DNA of 64,000 bases from Campylorhamphus procurvoides (Eukaryota; Chordata; Aves; Passeriformes; Dendrocolaptidae), in assembly GCA_013396655.1 (NCBI GenBank), contig WBMV01007323.1, positions 1-64,000 of the forward strand, given 5' to 3'. Positions 24,637 through 38,000 of this stretch are shown here, in pieces. The notes beneath the pieces are model-generated. The model was not told where the DNA came from. It did no database searches and saw nothing but the letters and a program-made list of their open reading frames with translations. The translations under genes and the position numbers were made by a program. Position 1 is the stretch's first letter. Each line of letters starts with the position of its first letter.

Positions 24637-27600
24637 TCCAACTCCCATCTGTCTGTTTTCCTTGAACAGTCTTACCCACCTCACTTCTTACTTATCCTAC
24701 CTCCTTCTCTTCACAGATATTCCCAGATTAAGAGAAACACTTCCTTATGGTAGACTTATTGGTCTTTGTTTTTTAAGACAGTGGTGAGATATATTTGATT
24801 GGTAAGGGTAGATGGAACTATGTTTTATGATGTAATTTGCCACACAAGATTCTTTGTATTCTTCTTGTCTGATTTCAAAAAGACTTCTTCCAGTCTCATT
24901 TCACTTCACTGTGATGTCTTTGACTGTTGAGACCACAGGACACCTAGGGAGATGACATCTTATTCAAGTCAGTTGAAGTGGTTCACCGTGACATTTTGAC
25001 ACTAAGTAGCATTCTTCCTGTTTACACAACTGAAAAGAAAACAAATTTCATTATGTGCTTTATATACTAAAATCTTAGCTGTGTTTTTAATATCAAAGAA
25101 TCTAGTCTTCATGTATTCTGTGGGAACACTCTAACTGTAACATTTGAACCCCCAATTTCTCAATGCGTTCTGACACTCAAAGTGCATCTTTATTGTAATC
25201 CAGTTTGTCTTTGAAGCATGTTAATGAATCCATTTGTATTTAAAGGCACTCCTGTAAATACCTTTGCTAAGGCACTTTGTAACTTATATAACTTGTTTTA
25301 AATAAAGATTTGTGTTACTCTTTTCATGCAAATATATGTAATTTATCTTTTGCATATTTATTGTAAACAAACACATTAATAACTTTATCACATGCTCTAG
25401 TATTTCCCACATAAACAGAAGTGATTTGCTATAGCCTAAGTTAGCCATGAAGTTAAAATCATATACATTTATTTTTTTTCCCCTTAGGCTACGTAAAGTC
25501 ACTTGGACTATTATTGTCAGCTTTTAATAACCTAGTTTAGCTTTCTGCTTTTAGAAAGAGTCTTTCTAATTTTTAAATGTTGACCAGCTGAAGAAGTTCC
25601 ACCTATACTTAGGATTTTCTATTCTTTTAATACCTTGACATTAAGTTAGTTCCACCTTCAAGTCTTCAATTATCAACCTATTGCTGCAATATTTTGGTTG
25701 AGAGCACAGCAGTGAAAAACCAAATATCTATGTTAATTATTTTAAAATAGATATTTTCCATGCATTCTTTAAAAAATATTGATACTGTGCTGAGCTTTTG
25801 ACTAAACTTGCTGTTTGGTCTTTCATCATGGATTTCATCATGGAAAGACTTGCAACTGCAAGGAGAATTTTGAGAACCTTGTGACTGAAATTATCTTCAT
25901 TTTCCTGGCAGTTCTTGTGGGCATGCAGTGTATGCAATGAGCATTAATAATGCCCTTCATTACAAGCTGAGGTGGATATGTGATTGTGCCAGGAACTCTG
26001 GCCCACTAATATCTTGTTCCAGCAATGGAATAAACAGCTCTGTAGCAAGTCCTTCAGATAGATTGCTTCTCCAGATTGGATACTCATTTTCAGGTTTATC
26101 CTTGCTGATTTTGTTGTCCATATCAGTTCACTGCTCCCTTAGTATGGTGGAAGGACTTACCTTTCTGTGTTTTGTCTTGCGTTTAGTCACAAGAATCTGT
26201 TCATTACAGCCTAGCAGCTTCCTTAGTACAACTATTGTGGCAGCATCAGAAGTAAATTGACAAATAGGAAAAATGCTGAAGGATACTGGAAGCAGGGAGT
26301 GCAGTCTGCAATGTCTGGCATGATCAAAATAGAGAGAGAACAGTGATGAGAAGGAACTGTTGGCTGATTCTGCTGCAGTATGGAGAAACTCTACTTCTTG
26401 AAATTCTAGTGGCTTAACATGTGTTTCTAACATAGTTACAGTATAACAAATTCTACTTTATTTCTCACCTTTCACTGAGACAGGAATTAAGAACAAACCT
26501 TAGAATTTGGCCCTTGATTGATACGATGTCTTGTCTGGGATTTGTATTACTGTATCTCTTTGCCAGAGCCAAACGTGCCCAAAAGATATTCTAAGGAGAT
26601 ATGATCCTACTGTTACCTCATCCTGAAGTGCAGTTCTGCTTTTTTCCCTAACCATTCAAAAGTACTCATGCGCTTGCTTCAAGGTCTACTCCATAGTTTT
26701 CCAAAGTGTGGATTTAAGAACCCATTTACTTTCACTGTGCTTTATCCTGATATGTCCTGCCTGTGACAGGTGCCTGGTGCCCAAGCATTTCTGAAATAAA
26801 CAGAAATTTACAGTACTTGCTTCTTTCCACAGATGTGGAAAATCAGGTCTTTCGATACTTGTTTATGCACTCCTTGTGCTCTCGTACTGCATTCCAACCA
26901 TATGAGTAGATAACATCCTTATATTTAGGATAAATGGATCATAAATACCCTCAATTTGGATCCTGTAGTTAGTCTCAGTGTCTCACTGAAAGAGTCTGCA
27001 AACACACGATCACCATAAAGCTGAGGGCTGCACATCAAGGAAGGACGTAAATCCCACAACAAGATGATCTTCCCTGTCTATAAAGATTCTTTCGTTAATG
27101 TATAATTCCAAAAGGCTTTTCAGACTTCCCAAGGCCAGGCAAATGCAACACTGAGAATCATAACAGGCCTCAGATATTCTTACGTTTCATGAAAGGCATC
27201 TGATGTATCTGAAACTTGACAGATGTCATGGTCTCATTGCTAGAACCAGAAAAGATCATTAATGACCATGGGTTTACTACTGGACCCCTCAGGCTCATAT
27301 TATATGTTCTACCTTCTTTATTGTTCCAGTCAACAACAAAAAAAAATAAACAAAAACTGACTGAACAAATCCAAGGGGAAAATGGTACAGTTATCCACTA
27401 AATTATCCATATACATTGCATTGTCTCACTTGTGCTGTCCTTGTACTGAAGAAATGGCACAGGTTGCCTTCACTGTCTTTTTTTTCAGATTTAGGGTGCA
27501 GTGACAAAACTTCCTCTAATTTTTATCAGCTCACTAGGCAATAGCATAATAACTATTACTTTTGACTCAGCAATTAGGACTATAGGCCAAGGAATTGTTT

Positions 27601-29253
27601 TTTCCCCTGAATAATTTTTTTTTTATGTGACAGCCTGGGAAGGAGAAATGTGATGGCCATCCTGAGGTATGTCTGTGTTAAACTGATCTCAGCTGTACAC
27701 ACCTGGATACACTTCTTCTGGAAAAGGCCAATTCATCAACAGGTTCCAGTGTTTGAAATTTCATATTGAAATAAGAAAAAAAGAATCAGTAATATAAAAA
27801 ATTGTGATGTTTCTTAACACTTGTGATGTTGTTAGTGCCAAAATGTGAATGTATATTTAAATTTCAGTTGAAAATTTAAAAATACAGCTTTTTTTTTACA
27901 ATAAATTGAGCAAGTTTTTGGGGCAATTAATCAGATTATGTACCCATGGCCAGATTTGTGATGTTTAAGAGATGGAAACAGAGAGACGCGGTCTGTGGAG
28001 GTGTCCCTGGGACAACATGTAGGTTGGCTATGCTGACAGCATGCTATGCAACTAAGTACATGTTTCATTTATGAGGCCAGAGATGGATCTTCTTCCCACC
28101 AGTGCATATCAGGCTGTGTGAGCTTTGAATGTCACCACTGTGCATCATGCCAGATAACCAGTATGTTCCTAAAAGATGTGGCTTTTGGCAGTAAATATGC
28201 TGCTCCATGTAGTCCCTGCAGTCCCAAAGGGTCTGAGAGGGCACTCAGTGGACTAGCTACAAGGGGAGATAACTGTAACGGAGAGACTGGATGTTGTGAT
28301 AATCAGTTTTGAATTTTTATGTGATTTAGGTGCATGGTGGTGTTGTCAAAGGATCCATAGTGTCCCCTGGTCTGAAAATATGTCTGTGTGCCCACTTTCT
28401 TCCTGTTTCTTAAAGTCAAATGCAGGAGTCACTAGAACTCATTACAGTTGCCTTCTGCTCTGGAATCTACCACAGACCTGGTGGCAAAAATAGTAAGAAA
28501 GCAGCATTGAAAAACAGTGTTCATTAGTGATGTCTGCCTCTCTGTGCTAGACATAGTCAGAAAGGAAGAGGAGACACATCCTAAATAGATCCAGAATATC
28601 TCAGCTAAATCATAGGTAACGAATGTCAATTGGTTGTGAGAAAGAGAACTGTGCTGAGCAGCACTGGACCTGTATTTGCAATCCTGTGTCCCCACAGGGA
28701 ACTTTAAGTTCAAACTGGGATGTAGCATTAACCTACCAGTAGCTCATCTTCTTGAGTGTCCTTGATATCACTTCATATCTCTTAAGAGGTTCACTGGTCC
28801 AGAACTACTTTCTTGTAGTTGTCCATGAAGATTGTCCTTCATTTCTCTATGGTCTTTCTTTCTGTTTCATACGGTTTCCCCCTTCCCCACTTCAGTGCTT
28901 TGAGAGGAAGAAGTGTCAGGGTCCTGAGTGCACCACCTGGTCTTCATTGCCCTGATCAGCCTCACCACGGACAACTCCCTCCCTTGCCCAGATATGCCTT
29001 CTGCTCCTTGTGCCAGGGCCTGAGTCCCCGGCATTTGATCCTTTTTGGAATTAACACTGTAGGTGTGTCTGTCTCTGATCGCGTTCTCTGCTGTTCCCGA
29101 ATTGTTCTAATTTTGTGAGCTGATCTTGGCTTTGACTCACTATCTTGTCTTTATCTGATGGCTGTTGGACTCCTGATGCTGGAATTGGAACCTGTTGCAG
29201 TTATCACCTCTGCTCTGTTCACCCTGTTTGGGACTGGGTGACTGTGCCCTCTG

Positions 29254-29274
29254 CTTGTATTGCTGCAATACAAG
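29254..29274. repeat. 21-bp palindrome, 10-bp arms around one base
   Basis: CTTGTATTGC (29254-29263) and GCAATACAAG (29265-29274) are exact reverse complements with a single T between them. It lies inside the GC-richer block at 28890-29350. No function was recognised. Confidence 0.8.
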
Positions 29275-31113
29275 TCTGTGGTGTGGTCACCATAGCACAG
29301 CACCGATGCATCTTTGGATATGCTCTGCTCTTTCTTTGCAGCCTCTGAGTGTATAGACTGCAGAGTGTATTAAGATGTGGTTATACATGTGTATGGAGGC
29401 CTGAGACCCTCCTCAGAACTGCTGCAGTACCATCACACCACCAGCATATGAAAAGGGTGAGGTTTCATCTGCAGCAGTTAATCTGAAACTTTTCCTGGCC
29501 TGTGCTAGCTCCTAAGTTGTGCTCCAAGTCACTATGACAATACAGGTGATTATCCTTGTCACAATTCTTATTTGCCAGTCTGGAATTAGTTGAATAGTGC
29601 AAAAGTCTGTTCTTTTTCCTGAGCATCAGCTGATTGCATTTAAGATGACTTTTCACCATGCAGCCCCTCACATTGAGTTCCCTGCATAGTTTGCTCAATA
29701 AACCTCTTACAGAAAAGGCATGTTCCTTCAGACTTCAGAGTATTATGTGGATAAGATCCAGTAATTGCTCTGCGGGTTTCTTTGACACAGCTAAGTAGTG
29801 TAATGTTTGGTTTCTCTTTCATACTTTTTCCCCCTTGCTTTGAGGAAACAGCTGCTATTTTTCAGTTTGGTTTTCACTGCTTCATATTGAAGTCATGGTA
29901 ATGCAAGTAATGAGAAGCAGCCATGAAAAGATCAGAAAGACAAAACCTGAATTCTAACACGTATCTTTATTTTTTTAAATACTCTGTTGTATCTGTTTTT
30001 CATTTGCAGATTCACATCAAACTCTGCATCACCTCTCTGCTGCTTCTCACTGTGTTGTACTCAACCAATCCCTCTGCTGTCTTCTTTCAATACGTGCTGG
30101 TATGTGTAGTGATAATCAGTTCATGCAGTGAAATGCAGAATGATTCTGCTAGACCCAAAGGAGCAGTCACCTCTTCAAACCTGAGTTTAAGGAATTTCAG
30201 ACAAATGTGTCATTTTGCCTCGGAGATACTTAAGAGAGCTTTCAACGCCATTCTTGAAAAGTGGTGGAAAAAAAGCAAATGTGAATGTCATGAGGAAGAG
30301 GCGTTTGCCTCAGAAAAATATATTCTTGCCTTCCTGTTACTGTGCTGGCTTTATCTAAATTGGGATTCTAATAGGTAATCAACATGAAGTGTATTCAGAC
30401 TCAAAGCTTCTAGCCTTCGTAGAAGTGAGAAAAATTCATCAAACTACCCTTTTAATGCAAAACATATAGACTCTAGGTATCCCAGGGCCAAATATTTTAT
30501 TTAACATACTGAGACCTATAAAACCAGAATCTTGCACACGTTTCTCATTTGATGGGAGCTTTGCCAGAGATTCAGGAACATGAAGTTTGTCCTTTGGCTT
30601 ATCTTTAATATATGTCAGTTTAGGATGTGTGAAAAAGACTGATGTTTCACAAACCCCGAAGTAGCAGGTTTAATGTCATATAGCGCATGTTATTTCACTT
30701 AACAAATCTACTTATGTTTTAATATTTCCTTAAAGCCTGATGGTAAGGAGCAGTTTTTTATCTTTCTTACTGTTACACTGAGTCAGATGAGCTTTTCTGT
30801 GTGTGGTTTACCCACACCTTCAAATGCTAAACAGAACTCAGTGGTGATATATTCAGGTGATGCTATTAGAAATGGGATCACAAAATTCCTTTTCACTCAT
30901 GTCTTCTGCCATAATTTGCAGAATCACAAAGGTGAAAAGACAAAGTGATCTGTAAAATTATCTTAGTGAGGCAGTTTGTAAGGACTGAAATGTGGTCTCA
31001 TTAAATTTGTCATGAACTGTTTCTTTCTCCTTTCCAGCTTTGATAAAACAGCCAAGTTTATTAAAAATGACACTTATGTGTTTTTGTTAAGATTCCTCAC
31101 TTTCTTCATTGTT

Positions 31114-32071
31114 ATCACAGAATCAACTAGGTTGGAAAAAACCTCTGAGATCGTCAAGTCTGACAATTGACCTAATGCCACCTCATCTACGAGACCACAG
31201 GACTAAGAGCCACATCAAGTCTCTCCTTAAACAACTTCAGGGGCAGTAACTCAATGACCTCACTGGCAGCCCATTCCAGTGTTCAATCACTCTTTGTGTA
31301 AAGAACTTCTTCCTAATGTTTAACCTAAACCTCCCCTGATGCAGCTTAAGACTGTGTCCTCTCATCCTATTGCTGGTTGCCTGGGAGAAGAGACGGACCC
31401 CTGTTTCATTACAATCTCCTTTCACATAGTTGTAGGCAGTGATAAGGTCTCCCCTGAGCCTCCTCTTCTCCAGGCTGAACAACCCAGCTCCCTCAGCCTC
31501 TCCTCACAGGACTTATGTTCAAGTCCCTTCACCAGCCTCGTTGCTCTTCTCTGGACCTGTTCCAACATCTCGATATCTTTCCTGAACTGAGGGACCCAGA
31601 CCTGGACACAGGATTCAAGGTGTGGCCTCTCCAGTGCTGAGTACAAGGGAAGAATCACTTCCCTGGTCCTGCTGGCCACGCTATTCCTGATACAGGCCAG
31701 GATGCCATTGGCCTTCTTGGCCACCTGGGCACACTGCTGGCTCCAGTTCCTGTCAATCAGAACCCCCAGGTCCCTTTCTGCCTGGCTGCTCTCCAGCCAC
31801 TCTGTCCCCAGCCTGTAGCACTCCATGGGGTTGTTGTGGCCAAAGTGCAGGACCTGGCATTTGGCCTTGCTGAACCCCATACCATTGGATTTGGCCCATG
31901 TCTCCAGCCTGTCCAGGTCCCTCTGCAGAACCCTCCTGCCTTCCAGCAGGTTGACACTCCCTCCCAATTTAATGTCATCTGCAAATTTGCTAATGGTGGA
32001 CTCAATCCTCCCATTCAGATCATCAAAAATATTAAACAGGACTGGGCACAACACCAATCCCTGGAGGACAC
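31114..32071 (-). mobile_element. CR1 LINE, longest copy, 5'-truncated, minus strand
   Basis: About 960 bp of CR1 lie in reverse: the 3' terminus at 31114 (ATCACAGAATCAAC on the plus strand), the 3' UTR, then ORF2 back to the reverse-transcriptase domain, where the copy is truncated at about 32071. It is GC-richer and better preserved than the other CR1 copies here. Its coding remnant is described separately. There is no target-site duplication, as expected for CR1. Confidence 0.95.
31237..32057 (-). pseudogene. CR1 ORF2 (reverse transcriptase) remnant with frameshifts
   Basis: CR1 ORF2 normally encodes an endonuclease plus a reverse transcriptase that copies the element's RNA at the target site. 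Only the end remains. A 211-codon open frame (31422-32057) begins just before the catalytic motif FADD, seen in the context [11 protein letters not shown] near residues 23-33. It continues through thumb-like sequence, including LHFGHNN (residues 71-77), GVLIDRNW (98-105) and [15 protein letters not shown] (166-180). The segment before FADD lacks about two residues compared with the usual CR1 pattern. The frame breaks near 31483-31485, where a run of three C's (plus strand) looks one base short. The next part is open in another frame at 31237-31482 ([18 protein letters not shown]). A second shift near 31264 cuts off the last residues. The fragment lacks the endonuclease and most of the polymerase, so it is inactive. 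Confidence 0.93.
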
Positions 32072-35000
32072 AAATGCTTTCTGCTACATCACATATCTGC
32101 TATATGTGAAATATGTTGCCCTTCTGTGAGCCCATTAGTTTTTAAATGCGATATGAAATTCCTCAGTTGTGTCTATGAATCCACTTCTGTAATCAAATGT
32201 TGCTATATGACTGCCTTTCAGTGACCTATATGAAAAGGGTGGCTTGGGCCAGAACCACAATGAGTTGGCTTGTATCAGTATCACAGCAACCACTAAAATG
32301 CCATTTAGCAGAAAGCACAGCTGAGAACCTAATGCCAAACAAAAAGGTCAACTTCTGCTTCACTTCTTATACTCTTTATAAGCAAAATGCCAATTGCAAT
32401 GAAAGGTCGCAGAGCCAACCATGTGATACTTTGAGGTAAGAGGGGCTGCTGATGAAGCATATTTCTTTGGCTCTACATCAGTCAGAAAATGGTTAAAAAG
32501 CAGTTTGGATTTGCATGGATGTACTGTCAAATCTAGATCTGTAAACAGATTTTAATAGCTTCTGAAGCCTACAACTGCCTAAATCTGTGACAAGATGCAT
32601 TAAATTTGTACTCATGCTTTGGGAGTGCTTTAAGGAGAGCAACACAGTCTGCTGTTGGATCAACCCTGGCATGACCAATAGTGTTCTAGTGAGAGAGAGT
32701 TTTGTGTTACTGATGCTTGAAAACAAGAGAAAGAAGGAGGTTGTTTGTTTCAAGGATTTTTATTTTTTCTTTTTTTCAGAGCAGCGAAAGATGAGTATGT
32801 CATTATATCAGCAACAGGAGTATGTGAGAATTTTGCAAATTTGTTCAATGCTGTAAAGGTGAATTTCTTATTTCCACAATAAAAGAGTATTCCCAGTGAG
32901 TGACAATGTTGAATGCAAAGTTGCTGTCGCACTTCACACTTGTTTATATGGCAGCATTTGTTAACTTCCTTGTTCAGTGTAGTAAGAAAACTTTCTCTAA
33001 AAACCTTTAAACACTGCTAAGAGATGTCAAAGGATAAAAAATAATATGGAATTGCTAGTAGAAGCATATAAATACGAAAGTGGAAACTCAGAAGATTTTG
33101 AAGATATTTTATTCAGTTTTTAATGAAAAGTCAGATCTCGAAGATGAGTCATACTTCTGGGTCACAGCGAATGGACAATGCAAAGAAACTTATGTAGAAG
33201 TGATCATTTATTGAAACATTTCTAGCTTCATATAGAATATTTAAGGAGTGGAAAACCCATGTGAGTGACTAAACCTTCGTTTGTCCTTTCTTAGCCTAAA
33301 TCAGGAATTTTACTGACTTCTCTTCATAAACCTAGAGTTTGCTTCCAAGTCCAACAGCAAATAAATACACAACTAGCTTGCTCTGGGCTGAGTGCAAACA
33401 ATTATGTGTTGGATTAAGGAATATACAATTTCTGGAAAGAAAAGGAAAATAATTTTTTTTCCAGTGTTTGTTCATTAGGAAAAGAAAGGCACAGTTATTG
33501 CATATATACCACAGCAGCCCCAGGCTACCTGAAGAAGACACATGTCAGCTTCACTAGTTAACTTGGGAAAATGTTGGAAGGGATTCTGCAAGAATCATCT
33601 AACCTGTTTAGTATTACAGACTGCAGTATTATGTGAGTACCTAGTTAGGTACTTGCGTGCTGCTGCATTTTCATTGTTTTCCTCACAAGAATGGTTTTGA
33701 GCATGGGGAAGAAGAAATGGATGACTGCTTCTTTTCTAGAATAGGGAGAAAATATTTTCTGATGTTCAAAATACATAGAGGAACACACTGTTAAACAGCT
33801 CCAGCCTCACAAGCTAGTGCTAATTCAGGTTTCTGAGGTTTTTGAATGCTAAGTTCAGCTGTACAGTTTTGGTTTTCTTTTGATTACAGACTGTACATGT
33901 GCAAATAGAATGTGCAGTGGATAAAAACATATACTTCTCATGTGAATTGCATGCATTGACTAAATAATACCATTGAATCAGTGACAGTGGAGGGAAAATG
34001 ACCAGAAGAAGCTTGGCAAGGCAAAGGTTACATCTGCAGTGCTGCAGCTCTGGTGCAGCCTTTCTGTCTTGCTTATCAATGGCATGTGTTTTACTCCTCA
34101 CACACCGATGCTAAAAATACACTTTGTCTCTCTTAACTCGTGGTTAAATGCTGTAATCATTCATTGGAGCTCACAGGTGAGAAATATTTCTTAAGAAGCC
34201 AATTTTGCATGCTGAGTAATTCAAGTACTCTGGACTTTTCTGCTAGTGTTCATTTTTTTTAAGTTAGACTCTGCTTCACTGAAATCAGGGTAAGAGGAAA
34301 CTTGCAGGGTGGATTTTAAGCAGAGGAATTAACAAGAGGAGACAGTGTAGTAAGACAGCTTCTCAACTGTGGACCTTAGATGACCATGGTTGGAACAAGC
34401 TATGCCCAATTTTCTATGCCTTGTTTTTGATGTCTTGTTTTGTCTCCATGTGCCATTCATAAGTGCTGCATTTCTTCCTTAAAAACTGGTGTAGCCACAG
34501 TGGATCCTCTGCCTGGAATATTAAACTGCCTGGGCTTTTAATTTTTGTGTAAAGTGGTTTGATTACTGAAACTCCATTATTGTCAAAATGTCTCAGTGTG
34601 ACATGAACCTCTGTTAGCCCCTTGTCTCCTAATGTATGTAACAATTTTTATTATATTGTAATGTCTTTGGTTCCTGTCTCAAATGTAATGGAATTGTCCG
34701 CCAGATGCTTGATAGGGCTACAGAATGTCTTACTATGTTCTCTAGGTGCTGCTGTCCTTATTAAATTTAAAGTCCTTTGTGTTTGTTCAAAAATGATCAG
34801 TTCTCTTTTGTATTATTTTTTCCCCCTGCTGCTTACAGAAATCTGACTTTTCTTTCTGACAAATCCCTCTTTCTTTTCTTCATTTATAGAGTAATCTTTT
34901 CACAGTGTCTTCATTTCATTTTATTCTTCTTTTCTGTACTGCCATTCTGCAATGTGTGCTACATGGATATACTTAAAAATCTTCACTACTCCACAGAAAG

Positions 35001-38000
35001 GTCTGAGCAGCTCGATCTTTTGTTTCTAGTCCTTACTTTTTGTTTTGATTTCACTTTTTTTTTTTAAAAAAATCTAGCTAATGAAACCCCATCTACTAAA
35101 GTTATTTATACCTTTTAAAATTAATTCCTTTTTGTTTGTTTGTCCTTTTATACTTGCTTGAACCTTACTGCTGCATGACGTCATTTAGAGTATTTACTAA
35201 GACTATTTCTCTTCCACCTTTTTTTTTCTTTCACAGTTTCAGAAGCAGTGACCACTGCTGCACATAGCTATCTAAGCCTCTGTGCTACCTCTGTTTCTCT
35301 GAATTTTTGTTCTGAGAATGTAAACCTATAGCATAAATCCCATCTCTTTGTTAACAATCCAGATCATTAGTAATACTGATAATGAGCACACAATTCTGTG
35401 GAGTTATTGCTAATTATGAGCTCCTCTTTTGCGTTTGTGTTGTTGCTGGAAGACTTCATCAGTGTAAGGTTACAGTTCCCAAGTAGAATATACTTTCTTC
35501 TAAAATGTTAGATTCAGCAATACCTACACCTATGCAAATAAGGAAACAAACTAAAGTTAGGGTACTGTCAGACACAGACTCTTGACAACCAGGAGATATA
35601 GTTAAAATACTTGGAGTGAATCTTAGCTCTCTTCCTGGAGCTGGCAACAGTTACTGAGAGTACCTGGGTGATGTCTCCCTTGTCTGTATTAGGGTACTTC
35701 TGTTAAGTGGAGGTGTAATGAATGATGCAGGTTTTAACCGCAGAAAGTAGTCAGAGCCATGGCTGTGACACATGGTGGTGTGTGGGTCCTGCTGTGCCTT
35801 CATTATGGAGGCTCATTCACATTACCACAGCTGTCTTCCAGATTACTGGTAGCATTCTCACTGCGGTCCATCAGGCTTCTGAATGGGAAATCACACCTTG
35901 TCCCACAGTCACAGGGACTTAGGAACATGAGAAATGGGATTTGAAGATTCATTGTGGGCTCCTATTATTTGTGCTGTATTCTGCCTCATGATACAATCAG
36001 TCATCACCATGTGGTTTCAAAGAATTTGTGCAACTTGCTCTATTTTCAGACAAACTAATCCTTTTCCATTGGCTGAAAAAACTAGCAGGGCTCCACTTCA
36101 AAAACATGAGATTTGCCCAACTGAAGAAGTAAAAATCATGTAAAACAATCAATGAGCTTGGGAAAACACAGTGCTTGTAGGCCACACTCAGACCTCACCA
36201 CACTCAGTGTAGGTCAACACTCTGCATGTCCACAACAGGTATTCAGGAGGAGCAGCACTTTTGGTGCTCCCTTAAACCTGCTTAATCCTCCTGGCTAGGG
36301 GATTTAGTACAAACCATTGCAGGGTTATAAACTGTGCTCTTAAGATGTTCTCACTACTTCTTCTTGGAAGGGACAGGGCATTCACTAAGAGAGGCTATTC
36401 TGGAAGTCTAGTGGGGCTGCTTTATCACGGCACACCGCGTTCATGGCTCTTTCTGAGGCTGAGACTGAGCTTGGCATTCAAAGGGGGTAGGGAGTGGGCG
36501 GGTAGTTTCTGACACAGGTAGTTGCTATGTGGCTTTGGGAGAATTGCTTTTAGAAGAATGAAAGCCCTTATCATCACTCTGCTTTCTGATCTATAACACT
36601 CCTGTGCATTTCTGAGCATGATGCTATTATTTTACAAGAAACCCCTATCATCCTCTCTTCGCTTCCCCAGCCTGGACTAAATGCGAACAGAAAATCAGTG
36701 CTGCTTTTCCATCTAACTGGTACTGGGAGCTGTGAAAGGTCCTATGGAGGGAGTTTGGGTGGGGTAAAATAGCACCCTGGGCTGTATCCTTGCAAATGGT
36801 TTTTACTGGGCACAAGGATGGGGAGGCCATAACAATGCTGGTGGCCTGCTCTTGGAGATGGTGCCGTGGGATCAGCTGGGAAACAGAGAAGAATAAATCC
36901 AGTGGAGGTGCAGCTTCAGCACAGTGTTACCAACAAATGGGCTCAATTTTGGCACCTTCAATTGTGTTAGTTGCATCTCTGTCTTTCTGTCCTCTGTCCC
37001 TGTTTTTGTTGTTGTTGGTTTTGGTTTTGTGGGTATTTTTTTTTGTTTTGTTTTTTCCCCAGATATGGTTGAGTACTGAGCAAAATTTTTCTCAGGAAGC
37101 AATCCACAGAAGGTTGACACCATATAATCCTAACTTCTAAGGAAATTTTTCCTAGTCTTCAAGCAAATTTTGTGAGTAATTTTGTTTCCTTTGTGTGTCA
37201 AATTGCAACATTTTTAATTTTCTTCTGGGAGAAAGGACTAGGTGGCAACATGCTGAGAAAATAAAAAAAATAAATTAAAAAGCAGGGAAGAAGGGCAGTA
37301 AAATAAAGATTCAGAGAGGGGTACATCAAAATGTAGACCAGGTAAGACCTAGACAAGATTGTAAGAGGTGTCTTCATCTTCAGAAGGAGTAGCTGATAGA
37401 ACAGTTGGAATAGTCAGTAGAGGGCTGGCAGCGGGTGCCAAATGGAAACACTGCACTAGGTCACTTGCAATATGCTCCAGATTGTCACAGGATTTTTTAA
37501 AGGTACAAGAGTGTTTCAATGCTAGATGGGTGCTATGTAATCTCTGAGGGGACACTTGCAGCAGTTTGGCCTATAGGTTGAATCACAACCCTATGTGCCC
37601 ATTAAATGCTGAAATGCATGTGGAGCACAGCTGCTCATTTTGTTTCTTTTGACAGGAATTTAGCATGCAAGCACCAAACTCACTCAGAAACTGAGATCAA
37701 TGACAGGCAAATGGGCACAGATTGCAGAAAGGTGGCAGAACTGAATTAAAGCTATGTCTGAGCTGAAGCTGCAGCACTAATGTAGGTGCATTTCAAGAAA
37801 GCATGCAGATTTTGGAGCACTTTGAAGAACAAATTTTTAATAGAAAAAGGCTTCACAACTTACCCATGACAGGTGTTCCAGTATCCCCTTTCTAGCCATT
37901 AAGACTGTCATTGCTTTTTACTGACTAATGCTGAAAAATTTCAGATTACTATCTTCCTGTCCTCTCCTGCTTTTTGTGGTATTCATTATACCTCATTTTT

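Larger units (their letters stand above)
22621..31113. other. Non-coding stretch, no gene recognised
   Basis: Apart from a short CR1 tail (24589-24636), I recognise nothing by family in these 8.5 kb. A GC-richer block with an odd open character lies at 28890-29350. The longest open frame, 151 codons at 29923-30378 (+), includes a hydrophobic run bracketed by splice-like sites (30010-30099). At this AT content, one or two frames of that length are expected by chance in the window. Confidence 0.55.

Noticed and set aside
29923..30378. 151-codon open frame as a single-exon gene
   Set aside because: A frame of this length is expected about once or twice by chance in 64 kb at this composition. 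It has no domain, and only its middle part is kept as a weak exon candidate.
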